A stretch of DNA of 64,000 nt from CAIWMF01 sp964402065 (GCA_964402065.1 CAYOAN010000003.1:1-64000), one strand, 5' to 3'. Numbered from the stretch's first letter, positions 16,132 through 25,371 are shown. The notes: generated by a model from the sequence alone, not told the origin. Made by a program: numbers and translations.

Positions 16132-18867
16132 ATGGAAGCCATCAATTCTGTTTTTCCCAACGATTCTCATCAAAAACTCCTCCTCATTGGTCTTGATGCC
16201 ACAGATTGGGATCTTTTATCAGAAAAAATTGCTCAAGGAAAACTGCCTCAGCTTGCAAGACTCATCAAAAAAGGCTCCAGCGGCCCTCTTCGTTCCTTAC
16301 GCCCGCTTTTTTCTCCGGCACTTTGGGCAACAATTGCAACAGGCAAGCGGCCTTATCAACATGGGATCACTGGATTTGTCGCACCGACCAAGATAGAGAG
16401 GGGGTTGCGCACCTATGACAGCACGGCTCGTTCTTCACCAGCAATTTGGGACATGCTCTCCTCCGCGCATAAGATTTCTCATGTTGTAGGGTGGTGGAAC
16501 TCAGCTCCCGCCGAAAAAATTAATGGTATCATGATCGATGAAACCTTTCGCGTTGCTCAATTCCCAGCTCACGTGCCCTGGAATGTAGATCCTACAAGTC
16601 TTTCCCCTGCTTCGCTTGCAGAAGAACTAGCCCTTTGCCGTGTCCATCCTCAGCAACTTCCGATGTCACTTCTCCAACGCTTGATTCCCAAGCTGTATGA
16701 AATTGACCCGACTATTGATTGGCGCCTCTCTGCAATTGCAAAAATTCTTGCTGAAGATCTTACCACATTGCAAACCACGCTTCATTTGATGAAGCACCAT
16801 CCTTGGAATTTTAGCTCTCTTTATTTGATCGGCCTCGATAGTTTTTCTCATCAAGGAACTTCTTTCCGAGAGCCAATTACTTGTCATGCAGACCAACTCG
16901 GCATTGAACATTATGGTGAATTAATTGATCGTTCTTACGAGCTGTATGACGAGTGGATTGGAGAACTTGTTACAGCAGCCGGAGAAGACGCTACCATCAT
17001 GATTGTTTCAGATCATGGTTTCTATCATGACGACCGCAAACCTTCTTCACTTGGAATCCATACCACAGCACCATGTGATCAACATGCTCCTATTGGCACA
17101 TTGATTGTTGCAGGCCCTAACATCAAACCGGAAAACAACATTAATCACGCTACTATTTTAGATATTTGCCCTACAGTGCTGGCATGCTTTGGCCTCCCTA
17201 TTGGCAGAGATATGAAAGGCCAGGTTCTTTCGTCTATTTTTGAAACAGAGCCTTTCCTTTCTTGGATCAATTCTTGGGATCAGATTATTCCTCGGACTCC
17301 CCAACGCGATATTAATGAAACGCCTACTAAAGCTACTGAAATGGCCCTTCGTCAGCTGATTGCCTTAGGCTATCTTCCTCAGGCCCCACTCGATCATCAG
17401 CAAATTATTTCTACTGCTTATACAGACCACTTGTTTCACCAGGCTCTTTCTTATTTGGAACATGATCGTATTGATGCAGCGATACGACTTTTAGAACAAG
17501 CTCACCATGATGCACCTGAGCGAACAGATATTTTAGCAAAACTTGCAGAGGGATATCGTAGCTTAGATCTTCGCGAACATGCCTCAGCAGCTTTAAAACA
17601 ATTTGCTTTTCATCGTGTGCGGGATGCGTGGCAATCTCACCAGGCACTTCAAACAAAAAATTACGACCCACAGAAAACTCTCTCAACAATTGAAATTTTA
17701 GAATGGCGACATCTCTCATCACGTGTTCAGTTGGACTCCGAAGCAGTTCATTTCGCGCGCCTCTTCGCAGAATGGCTGCTCAACCCTCAAGAACCAATCG
17801 CAAAGCAACTCTGCACATTAGCTGAACGTCGCTCCTATGACTTTGAGCTCGTGATGCAAGCCGCTGATGTTTGCTTTTTTCATGACTGGAAAGAACGTGG
17901 CCTTGGATTATTAAAGACGCTTGCTGATTGGAAAAAAGAAGCATCGGAGCCATTAACTGTCATGGCCGCTCATCACAATACGTTCCATAATGCAGAGCAA
18001 GCAGAAATTTTTTCACGAGAAGCTTTGCATCGCGATCCTTTAGATTACGCGGCCTGGCTAGAATTAGGAAAATCATTAGCCTTGCAAACAGACTGGTTAG
18101 CAGCTCAGGAAGCTGCTGCTCGCGCCACTACAAGCGTAGCCAAACGTCCAGAAGCTTACAAATTGCTATCTCAAATTGCAGAGCAACAAAAACAAGAAGA
18201 TTTATCAGAACGATATCAAAAACTCGCTCAGCATGCTTCTCAACGCCTCAGTAATTTAAAAACATTCTTGCGCGGTACTTCATCACGATTTTCCCAACAC
18301 CAACTTCACTCGATCTCACCATCAATCACGCAGCCAATTGTTGTGACAGGCCTTCCTCGCTCAGGAACTTCACTACTCATGCAAATGCTCACTGCAGGAG
18401 GACTTGAAGCCATTACTGATTATCAACGTCTCCCCGATGCGCACAACCCGCTCGGTTATTTTGAACATGAAAAAATCAAAGAAATATCTCGTTACCCTGA
18501 GCTATTAGAATCAGGAAAAGTGGCCAAGGTCGTTATTCCCCTACTTTGGGAACTGCCACAAGATTTGAATTGCCATGTCATCTGGATTAGACGACCTCTC
18601 GAAGAAGTCATTATATCACAACACCGTATGGCAGGAGAAATGGCATCGTTTGAAGAATTAAAACAAGCTTACGTTTCTTTTGAGATACAAACTTCTGAAA
18701 TCATCCGCCAACGTCCTTGGAACGTCTTGCAACTTTCTCACGCGCAGGTCCTCGCTGATCCTTTTACTGCTGCAGAAAAAATGAATCAGTTTTTAGGTGG
18801 TCACCTCAATATCAAAGCAATGGCCGCTGTCGTACAACCCTCATTGCATCGCGTTAAAAAGGAATAA
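16132..18867 (+). CDS. Fusion: alkaline-phosphatase-superfamily phosphodiesterase, TPR, sulfotransferase
   Basis: A 911-residue cytosolic-looking protein with three parts. Residues 15-360 form a type I phosphodiesterase/nucleotide pyrophosphatase domain: first metal Asp in LLIGLDATDWD, the nucleophile region SPALWATIATGKRPYQHGI, LIGLDSFSHQG, and IVSDHGFYHDD with a later HAPIGTLIVAGP. Residues about 440-720 contain TPR-like repeats (AAIRLLEQAHHDAPERTDIL, then LREHASAALKQF). Residues about 735-900 form a sulfotransferase domain with a PAPS-binding P-loop (VVTGLPRSGTSLLMQML) and the downstream VIWIRRPLEEVIISQHR helix. No signal peptide is seen. Phosphodiesterase-TPR proteins occur in several phyla; the added sulfotransferase is unusual. 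Glycosyltransferase neighbours suggest surface-glycan modification. Confidence 0.75.
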   Translation: MEAINSVFPNDSHQKLLLIGLDATDWDLLSEKIAQGKLPQLARLIKKGSSGPLRSLRPLFSPALWATIATGKRPYQHGITGFVAPTKIERGLRTYDSTARSSPAIWDMLSSAHKISHVVGWWNSAPAEKINGIMIDETFRVAQFPAHVPWNVDPTSLSPASLAEELALCRVHPQQLPMSLLQRLIPKLYEIDPTIDWRLSAIAKILAEDLTTLQTTLHLMKHHPWNFSSLYLIGLDSFSHQGTSFREPITCHADQLGIEHYGELIDRSYELYDEWIGELVTAAGEDATIMIVSDHGFYHDDRKPSSLGIHTTAPCDQHAPIGTLIVAGPNIKPENNINHATILDICPTVLACFGLPIGRDMKGQVLSSIFETEPFLSWINSWDQIIPRTPQRDINETPTKATEMALRQLIALGYLPQAPLDHQQIISTAYTDHLFHQALSYLEHDRIDAAIRLLEQAHHDAPERTDILAKLAEGYRSLDLREHASAALKQFAFHRVRDAWQSHQALQTKNYDPQKTLSTIEILEWRHLSSRVQLDSEAVHFARLFAEWLLNPQEPIAKQLCTLAERRSYDFELVMQAADVCFFHDWKERGLGLLKTLADWKKEASEPLTVMAAHHNTFHNAEQAEIFSREALHRDPLDYAAWLELGKSLALQTDWLAAQEAAARATTSVAKRPEAYKLLSQIAEQQKQEDLSERYQKLAQHASQRLSNLKTFLRGTSSRFSQHQLHSISPSITQPIVVTGLPRSGTSLLMQMLTAGGLEAITDYQRLPDAHNPLGYFEHEKIKEISRYPELLESGKVAKVVIPLLWELPQDLNCHVIWIRRPLEEVIISQHRMAGEMASFEELKQAYVSFEIQTSEIIRQRPWNVLQLSHAQVLADPFTAAEKMNQFLGGHLNIKAMAAVVQPSLHRVKKE

Positions 18868-19229
18868 CTGCAGGCACGAGGTAAAGAATGCGCAGGGCCA
18901 CCGTGTTTATAGTCAAATTACTTAGAAATGACCATAAATAGACTTGATCTTAGTTGGAAACACGCAGCGTTCTCATCCCATCAACGTTATTGTTAAGATA
19001 GCGCTCCGTCTTCGGCCTCATCTTTTCTAAAAATCTCTGCGTTCTTTCCTGTCATTTCTAAGTAATTTGACTAGATGAAAAATCCAGCTGGTCAAAGAGC
19101 CGCTGAATCAACTACCAAAGGCAACGCTGAAGGGACGACTTTATCGAGAGAGAGAAACTGCGAGCAAGGATCGAAGCGTGACAGTGACGCCATTTTATGC
19201 CGCGTTAGCAGCATTGAGTAGACTCTATG
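18868..19229. other. Intergenic region with family C inverted-repeat element
   Basis: 362 bp between the convergent fusion gene and fabF. It contains the 164-bp family C element (18910-19073). The remaining 150 bp contain an open frame of 48 codons (19075-19221, plus strand) with no recognisable product. A stretch near 19165-19205 (AGTGACGCC..ATGCCGCG) faintly resembles the right half of the family A elements and may be a decayed copy. Confidence 0.45.
18910..19073. repeat. Miniature inverted-repeat element, family C
   Basis: 18910-18932 and 19051-19073 are perfect 23-bp inverted repeats (reading TAGTCAAATTACTTAGAAA then TGAC at the left). The element is 164 bp long with no gene inside. It looks like a recently mobile non-autonomous element because the ends are identical. 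No second copy is present in the window and no target duplication is obvious. Confidence 0.6.
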
Positions 19230-20474
19230 TTACTCAAATTTTTTCACGACAAGCGTTGCGTTATGGCCTCCAAAGCCAAAAGAATTGCTCATGGCAACGC
19301 GAATATCTGCTTCACGAGCTACATTAGGAACGTAATCAAGATCACATCCCTCGCCTGGTTGATCGAGATTAATCGTTGGGGGAATCACGCCATGTTTAAT
19401 GGCGAGTGCGCAAGCAGCTAGTTCAACTCCACCCGCCGCACCAAGAAGATGCCCTGTCATTGATTTTGTCGAACTAACAGGAATATTGTAGGCCTGTTCA
19501 CCAAAGGTCAGCTTCACGGCTTTAGTCTCACAAAGATCTCCAATTGGCGTCGAAGTTCCGTGTGCATTGATGTAGTGAACTTCTTCCGAATTGAGCTTAG
19601 CATGCTTGAGTGCCATCTTCATGCAGCGACTAGCCCCCTCACCTTCAGGAAGAGGAGCCGTCATGTGATAGGCATCTGCACTGAGTCCATAGCCAACAAG
19701 CTCACAATAAATCTGAGCACCACGACGCTTTGCATGCTCGAGTTCCTCAATGACTAAAATTCCTGCACCTTCACCCATGACAAAGCCATCACGATCTTTG
19801 TCAAAGGGACGGGAGGCTTTTTCAGGCTCATCGTTCCGTGTGCTCAATGCACGCATGGAAGCAAATCCTGCCATACCCAAATGAGTGATCGTCGCTTCTG
19901 TTCCTCCAGCAATGAAGGCATCAGCATCACCAAATTTAATAATACGCCATGCTTCTCCAATCGAATGGTTCGCTGTAGCACAAGCCGTCACAATCGCCAT
20001 ATTGGGCCCGCGCAATCCAAACTCCATAGAAACCATCCCGCTAGCCATATTGCTAATCATCATAGCAATGGTAAAAGGAGAAACACGAGATGGCCCTTTT
20101 TCAAAAAGCCGTTGGCTCTCCATTTCCATGCTCTGAAGACCACCAATACCACTTCCAATCATCACACCGACGCGATCGAGATCAATTTTTTCAGGATCCA
20201 TGCCTGAATCTTTCATCGCCATCTTAGATGCGGCCATGGCAAGCTGAGTAAAACGATCCGTGCGGCGTGCATCTTTAGGCGTCTTAAAAGCGGCCGTCAA
20301 ATCGATATCACGAATCTCTCCTCCGATTTTACAATCGTATCCTTCTGAATTAAAAGCCTCATAACGACGAATACCGCTTTTTCCTTCGGTAAGACTTTTC
20401 CAAAAAGTGGCTACATCATTCCCAACGGGACTGACCACCCCAAGGCCTGTGATAACTACTCGACGATCGTACAT
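19230..20474 (-). CDS. fabF: Beta-ketoacyl-ACP synthase II
   Basis: A 414-residue condensing enzyme of type II fatty-acid synthesis; it elongates acyl-ACP with malonyl-ACP in the cytosol. ATG 20474 gives the standard start MYDRRVVITGLGVVSPVG. The catalytic Cys is in VTACATANHSIGEA, and the two His residues are in NAHGTSTPIGD and KSMTGHLLGAAG. The C-terminus SNSFGFGGHNATLVVKKF is complete. A longer frame to 20537 would add 21 residues without homology. No other fab genes adjoin it. It converges on the gene at 16132 across the intergenic element. Confidence 0.95.
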   Translation of the reverse strand: MYDRRVVITGLGVVSPVGNDVATFWKSLTEGKSGIRRYEAFNSEGYDCKIGGEIRDIDLTAAFKTPKDARRTDRFTQLAMAASKMAMKDSGMDPEKIDLDRVGVMIGSGIGGLQSMEMESQRLFEKGPSRVSPFTIAMMISNMASGMVSMEFGLRGPNMAIVTACATANHSIGEAWRIIKFGDADAFIAGGTEATITHLGMAGFASMRALSTRNDEPEKASRPFDKDRDGFVMGEGAGILVIEELEHAKRRGAQIYCELVGYGLSADAYHMTAPLPEGEGASRCMKMALKHAKLNSEEVHYINAHGTSTPIGDLCETKAVKLTFGEQAYNIPVSSTKSMTGHLLGAAGGVELAACALAIKHGVIPPTINLDQPGEGCDLDYVPNVAREADIRVAMSNSFGFGGHNATLVVKKFE

Positions 20475-20538
20475 GAAAATAAAAAGTTGCGTTGATAACG
20501 AAAAAATTAATAACTCGTTGCGAAAAGATACACACATC

Positions 20539-20547
20539 TGTGGATAA
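20539..20547 (-). promoter_or_regulatory. Perfect DnaA-box match
   Basis: TGTGGATAA, the complement of the consensus TTATCCACA, lies in the fabF / DUF4870 divergent intergenic region. It is a single box, with no cluster and no AT-rich unwinding region beside it, so it may be chance or a DnaA titration/regulatory site. None is seen upstream of dnaA. Confidence 0.3.
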
Positions 20548-20586
20548 AATCTCGCATAAAATTCTTTTTTTTTCTTTCCTTACAAA

Positions 20587-20970
20587 ATGATGAACCCTTT
20601 CACACCATCTCCTGTCGAACAACTCTCACCTGAATCAGAGCGTTCTTGCTGCATCGCTCTTCATCTTCTCGGCTTAAGTGGCCTTATCTTTTCTATCACC
20701 TGCATTCACATCATCGCGCCGCTCATCCTCTGGCTTCTCAAACGATCTAAGAGTTCTCTTGTTGATCGCACAGGAAAAATAGTTCTTAACTTTCAACTTT
20801 CTTGGACGCTCTATCTTGTTGCTTCAGGAGCCCTCTGCTTTGTCCTTATTGGCTGGTTGATTTTCCCCTTTGTGGGACTAGCATGGTTGATTTTAATCAT
20901 CCGAGCTGCCGTAAAAGCCAGCAATGGAGAGATTGTGACTTACCCACTGACGATCCAGTTTTTGAAATAA
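20587..20970 (+). CDS. DUF4870 family small membrane protein
   Basis: A 127-residue protein with three hydrophobic helices (LHLLGLSGLIFSITCIHIIAPLILWLL, then LSWTLYLVASGALCFVLIGWLIFPFVGLAWLILIIRAAV). The DUF4870 signature is present: the H-hydrophobic-G start, P(L/I)xxWLxKR, VDxxGKxxLNFQLS, and the ending KAxxGExxxYPLxIxFLK. Function is unknown. It is divergent from fabF and monocistronic as far as can be seen. Two ATG codons are adjacent at the start. Confidence 0.85.
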   Translation: MMNPFTPSPVEQLSPESERSCCIALHLLGLSGLIFSITCIHIIAPLILWLLKRSKSSLVDRTGKIVLNFQLSWTLYLVASGALCFVLIGWLIFPFVGLAWLILIIRAAVKASNGEIVTYPLTIQFLK

Positions 20971-21319
20971 GAGTTAATCATTGAAAGCTCCAACGGGAAA
21001 TAAGTTAGAAATTCTAAGACATTATTGGAATAGCACCTGTCTACTCTTGTTAATAAAAACGCACTCACTGCTAACAGCATTTAGCTATTCTCTGCTGAAT
21101 AGCCAGGAATCTGTCTTCTACTAAAAAGTAAACCCGATGGGTAAAAATAATTTTTTCTTTTTCTAATAAAGAAAAATCTATTCGCAATAAAACGCTTCCT
21201 CAAATCTGGCGATAAATATTTTTTTTCTTTTCTTGCGTAAGAATCAAGGCTCTTATGACTTACTTTTATTAAAATTCGGTAAAATTTGCTTTTTTAAAAC
21301 CCTCTGTTCTTTCCCTTTC

Positions 21320-23248
21320 ATGAAGAAAATTTCTCTTTATTTTTTTACTCTCTTTGCCGTTGGTTCAACTATCACGCTTGCACAAACAGAAACAGCTTTC
21401 CCTTTAATGATGCTGCGCCGAAACCCTCCCGATATAGGCGATCATAAAATGGATGACCTAGCGCACCCTGCTTTAGAGGACCAGCGGTTTGAGGCAGAAA
21501 GGAACGGGATAGCAACAGAAACAGATGCTCATCAAGAAAGCACAGCAAGAAACACTGCCACTCTTGCCTCCGAACAACAATCTTCTACTGATACCACTAA
21601 AGCTGAAAATATTGAAGAGCGCTTTCCGTGCTCAAAAAGTGAGCAAATCGCATTCATCGCTAAACGGATTGATTTTCTCAAAAATCGCTATCCCAAAAAA
21701 ATTGAGCTCCTTGCTCTCCTGGAATCGTACCTCCGACAATATGAGCAAGTTTTGAGTTCACAAACTTTTGATGAATGGATAACAGACCTCATTGTTGACC
21801 AACAAAGCGTCATAGCACTAGTCACAGAATTTGCAGAAGAGGACCCCTCAGCCTCTTGCGATGTAGCAATTGAAAAATGCACACTAGATCAATTGCAAAG
21901 CGAATATCAGCTTATAGAAGCTCTTTTAGCTCCCTCTCCTTTATTAGCAAAGGCACAAACCTTCTATAAAATACGCTCTGCCTATCTCACCGAAAAAGAA
22001 ATACTCAAAAGCGGAGAAAAATATCTTCAAAAACAAAACCAATGCGCAACTGCTATTGATGAATACACAGCAGCAGAAAAGGAGTTTTTTGAATCAAAAA
22101 AAGCCTATGATATCTTTCTAAAAGACCCATACGAGTTTAACAGCCGTAGTGCATTTGAAAAGAAAGCCAACCTTCTTTATCAAAAGGGTATCGCAAAAAA
22201 GAGGCTCTTTCAAAAATGCAAAGCGACCTTTATTGCATCTTATGGCTCGCTAGAGGAAGCACAGTTACTCGAAAAGCAACATCAGGAAGCCTATCATGCC
22301 ATCCTAAACAGCAGCGCTTACTTGCACAAAAAAGTTGGCGTTTTAGAAGCTATCACAAAACAGCTGTTGGGAGAGCTAGCAACTGGTTGTCATCATAATC
22401 TTGCTGCTATTTTTGATCTCCTAGCTCAGGAACATTTTGGGCTAGCTACTGCTATTGAAAAAAATCCGCTAGCTACTGATCATTTTCACGCAACGATATC
22501 CGTGCTCAAAGAGGTAGAATCAGCTATTCAGCACCAACTCACCATATTCCATTCATTGCCCCAGGTATTTGATAGTGAAGCTACTGAAGCCTCGCAAGGC
22601 CATCTACAGGCTATAGGACAATCCTCACCTAATAGCGCGGAAGGACCTGAATTAGCAAACGCAACACCAAGTGCAAACCACATCAAGTCATTTCGCTTAC
22701 TTCAAGAAGCTGGTCACTATTTTTTGTTAGCTTATAACGGCCTCAAGAGAGAACCTCACTCACTAGCACCTCAAGAGTTATGCACTCAAGGGCGTCATTT
22801 CAGTAACACTGCTTTCGTTTTTCAACTACCCCTGCATCTTGATAAAAATGGTGTTATTACTTTTGCTGACTCATTGGCTATCAAAAAAGCTGCTCAAGAG
22901 CATGCTGAACGAGTCATTCAAGAAGTTAATAAAGAACAACGCCTCTACCATGTAAAAATAGCAAGTTTCCTACATGAAGAATTATCGATGCTTAATCTCT
23001 ACCTGCAAGCTTGTGAACTAAAACAAACTGTTAGAACCACATCTCCTTCATCTCTACTTCTTGATCAAACAGCTTCACTTTTTTTAAAATCTAGAAAATA
23101 TTTTCAACGACTCAGTGAACTATCCTTGCCCCAGCTTAATTCCAAAAAGATTAAGCTCCTTATTCAAGTTGCTAATAAATCAAAATTGGACGCAAAAAAA
23201 TCACTGTCGAATATAACGTATTTACTAACTGGTCAGACAGCTAGCTAG
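21320..23248 (+). CDS. Large exported helical protein of unknown function
   Basis: A 642-residue protein from ATG 21320, which yields a clear signal peptide (MKKISLYFFTLFAVGSTITLAQ). An upstream in-frame ATG (21233) would bury that signal and is less likely. The mature protein is almost wholly alpha-helical and Lys/Glu/Gln-rich with several coiled-coil-like segments. Short Cys-containing helices (FPCSKSEQIAFIAKR, SCDVAIEKC) appear in the first third. No family is recognised. It is probably periplasmic or surface-exposed. It lies upstream of ssrA with no evident partner gene. Confidence 0.6.
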   Translation: MKKISLYFFTLFAVGSTITLAQTETAFPLMMLRRNPPDIGDHKMDDLAHPALEDQRFEAERNGIATETDAHQESTARNTATLASEQQSSTDTTKAENIEERFPCSKSEQIAFIAKRIDFLKNRYPKKIELLALLESYLRQYEQVLSSQTFDEWITDLIVDQQSVIALVTEFAEEDPSASCDVAIEKCTLDQLQSEYQLIEALLAPSPLLAKAQTFYKIRSAYLTEKEILKSGEKYLQKQNQCATAIDEYTAAEKEFFESKKAYDIFLKDPYEFNSRSAFEKKANLLYQKGIAKKRLFQKCKATFIASYGSLEEAQLLEKQHQEAYHAILNSSAYLHKKVGVLEAITKQLLGELATGCHHNLAAIFDLLAQEHFGLATAIEKNPLATDHFHATISVLKEVESAIQHQLTIFHSLPQVFDSEATEASQGHLQAIGQSSPNSAEGPELANATPSANHIKSFRLLQEAGHYFLLAYNGLKREPHSLAPQELCTQGRHFSNTAFVFQLPLHLDKNGVITFADSLAIKKAAQEHAERVIQEVNKEQRLYHVKIASFLHEELSMLNLYLQACELKQTVRTTSPSSLLLDQTASLFLKSRKYFQRLSELSLPQLNSKKIKLLIQVANKSKLDAKKSLSNITYLLTGQTAS

Positions 23249-23309
23249 TCCGTTTCTGAAAATGAAGATTTGCTTTCATAGGCCAATTGATTTAGCTTCC
23301 ATCAAATCA

Positions 23310-23686
23310 GGGGGCGTACTGGTTTCGACCCGAAGCTGGTAGAGCGTTCTGCATGTCGAGGATGATGAGTTGGCCTCGTAAAAAATCTCGTCACACAAAT
23401 AAATGCAAAATCTGCACTTAATGTAGTTAGCGGAAGCGAAACTGCAGCTCTCGCAGCTTAATTAGTCTGCGACGCGAGCGCACTGATGTCTACTAAGTGC
23501 GTGAGCGACACTAGTAGGCGAACTCACTAGCGGAGGAGCCGCGTTAGTGGGGGATCCTTTCGGGTTCCTCGGAGAAGGGTAGCGCGTTTCATCGTAGCCA
23601 CTCTCTTAAATAAAAATTGAAACTACACATGTAGACGGGCGTTTTCATTAGTCTTGGGCACAGGGGTTCAACTCCCCTCGCCTCCA
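23310..23686 (+). ncRNA. ssrA: Transfer-messenger RNA (tmRNA)
   Basis: The 5' end GGGGGCGTACTGGTTTCGAC and the 3' end GGGGTTCAACTCCCCTCGCCTCCA are the hallmark tRNA-like halves, and GGGGGCG pairs with CGCCTCC. The reading frame for the proteolysis tag starts at GCA 23405 and ends at TAA 23459-23461, giving AKSALNVVSGSETAALAA. The tag ends in ALAA, the signal recognised by ClpXP, but at 18 residues is longer than the common 10-14. The terminal CCA is not encoded. tmRNA rescues ribosomes stalled on broken messages. Confidence 0.95.
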
Positions 23687-23706
23687 CTCTACCACTACGC
23701 GATGGA

Positions 23707-23790
23707 GTTTGAGTTAAAAGTTGAAGTTGAAGTAAAATCTAAGATACTTATTTTTTGCACAGCCACAAAACTTCAACTTTTAACTTAAAC
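23707..23790 (+). promoter_or_regulatory. Long hairpin leader upstream of pyrF
   Basis: 23707-23728 and 23769-23790 are inverted complements over 22 bp with one mismatch (right arm AACTTCAACTTTTAACTTAA then AC), followed by TTTTT. The hairpin ends 7 nt before the pyrF ATG. A similar hairpin with the same arm words precedes the gene at 61333. It could terminate ssrA transcription, attenuate pyrF or control ribosome access. Confidence 0.5.
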
Positions 23791-23797
23791 TTTTTAG

Positions 23798-24640
23798 ATG
23801 CGCTCCTTTCGCAAGCTACTCGAACATCATTGGTCCCACGGGCGCTTTGTCTGCGTCGGACTCGATAGTGAATTAGAAAAAATTCCCAAAGCAGCACACC
23901 TGCATCATAGTGATGGTTCATTAGCAATCAAAGAGACCATTGTTGCTTTCAATCGTGCTATCATCGAATCAACACACGACCTCATCTGTGCCTATAAGCC
24001 TAACACTGCATTTTATGAAGCCCACGGACTTGCCGGGGTTGCGGCTCTGGAAGAAACCATGCAATTGCTGCACCACATCGCTCCTCAAGTCCCAATCATC
24101 CTTGATGCAAAGCGAGGCGACATTGGAAATACGAACAATGGTTATATCGCTTCAGCTTTTGATCATCTCAAAGCCGATGCGATTACACTTCATCCCTACA
24201 TGGGAAAAAAATCTCTTCAACCCTTTCTCGATCGTTCTGACAAAGGAATCATCATTCTCTGCCGTACTTCCAATGAGGGAGCAGACGAGTTTCAAAATCT
24301 TTCTGTCAGCGGTGAAGAACTCTACAAAAAAATTGCTCAGCATGTTTCCGTAAAATGGAATAAAAATAATAACTGTGGTCTCGTTGTCGGAGCAACATGT
24401 CCCGATGAATTACGCGAGGTGCGCAATATCGTTGATACCATGCCACTCCTCATTCCCGGTGTGGGCGCGCAGGGAGGCTCTGTCGAAGAGACTGTCAAAG
24501 CCGCTCAAGACCGTAACGGTGCAGGCATGATTATTAACTCTTCACGTGGTATTATTTTTGCATCAGCTGAAAAAGATTTCGCAATTGCTTCACGTCGTGA
24601 AACAGAAAAACTACACCAACTCATCCATCAGCATCGCTAA
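23798..24640 (+). CDS. pyrF: Orotidine-5'-phosphate decarboxylase (type 2)
   Basis: A 280-residue enzyme that converts OMP to UMP, the last step of de novo pyrimidine synthesis. The length and motif DAKRGDIGNTNNGYI (catalytic Lys-Asp region) mark the longer type 2 family. Substrate-binding parts include FVCVGLDSE near the N-terminus, AYKPNTAFYE, and PGVGAQGGSVEE. pyrE follows after 4 nt, so the last two pathway enzymes are co-expressed, matching the UMP-synthase pair that many eukaryotes fuse. A long hairpin lies just before the ATG. Confidence 0.95.
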   Translation: MRSFRKLLEHHWSHGRFVCVGLDSELEKIPKAAHLHHSDGSLAIKETIVAFNRAIIESTHDLICAYKPNTAFYEAHGLAGVAALEETMQLLHHIAPQVPIILDAKRGDIGNTNNGYIASAFDHLKADAITLHPYMGKKSLQPFLDRSDKGIIILCRTSNEGADEFQNLSVSGEELYKKIAQHVSVKWNKNNNCGLVVGATCPDELREVRNIVDTMPLLIPGVGAQGGSVEETVKAAQDRNGAGMIINSSRGIIFASAEKDFAIASRRETEKLHQLIHQHR

Positions 24641-24644
24641 CACC

Positions 24645-25289
24645 ATGACTCAACAAGAAATTTTATCCACGTTGACTAAAGTCGGCGCGGTCATTACCAA
24701 CAGCCACCTCGTTTACACACTCGGAAAACATGGTTCTGCCTACATCAACAAAGATGCCCTCTACCCTCACACTAAGGAAACATCAGCTCTCTGTCGCCTC
24801 TTTGCTGAACATTTTTCTAATGATCATGTTGATGTCGTCATAGCTCCAGCACTTGGAGGGATTATCCTTTCACAATGGACAGCACATCATCTCTCTCAAC
24901 TTACCGGCCGCGAAGTACTTGGTCTCTATGCAGAAAAAATTGAAGGTACAAAAGATTTTGTTATCAAGCGTGGCTATGACAAATTATTAGCAGGAAAAAA
25001 AGTTCTCATCTTAGAAGATGTCTTAACAACGGGCGGTTCGGTAAAAAAAGTTGTGGAGCTCGTGCGATTGATGAGCGGAGAAGTCATTGGCGTGGGTGCA
25101 CTTTGCAATCGTGGCGACATTCTCCCTGAAGATATCGGCAACGTCCCTAAACTACACGCTCTTGTTTCCATCAACCTTGATGCTTGGGAGCCTGAAGAAT
25201 GCCCCCTCTGCAAACAAGGTATTCCCATTAATACGAGCGTTGGCAAGGGACGGGAATTTCTAGAAAAGAAAGCGTCGGCTGATTCATAG
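24645..25289 (+). CDS. pyrE: Orotate phosphoribosyltransferase
   Basis: A 214-residue enzyme that joins orotate to PRPP to make OMP. ATG 24645, four bases after the pyrF stop, is the natural start (MTQQEILSTLTKVGAV). The PRPP-binding motif is VLILEDVLTTGGSVKKVVELV, and orotate-binding positions lie in KHGSAYINKDALYPH. A C-terminal CPLCKQG stretch is seen in some long family members. The TSGG-type end is missing, as is common in this subfamily. Confidence 0.95.
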   Translation: MTQQEILSTLTKVGAVITNSHLVYTLGKHGSAYINKDALYPHTKETSALCRLFAEHFSNDHVDVVIAPALGGIILSQWTAHHLSQLTGREVLGLYAEKIEGTKDFVIKRGYDKLLAGKKVLILEDVLTTGGSVKKVVELVRLMSGEVIGVGALCNRGDILPEDIGNVPKLHALVSINLDAWEPEECPLCKQGIPINTSVGKGREFLEKKASADS

Positions 25290-25371
25290 CCATGAAAAAA
25301 CACCTGAGGATTGACCTGAAAATTTTTTCCCATTTACGGTTTTAGATTAAATATTGTTGCGGTAAATTTTC

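Noticed and set aside
19075..19221. 48-codon open frame after the family C element
   Set aside because: No recognisable product, low hydrophobic content, and part resembles a decayed repeat.
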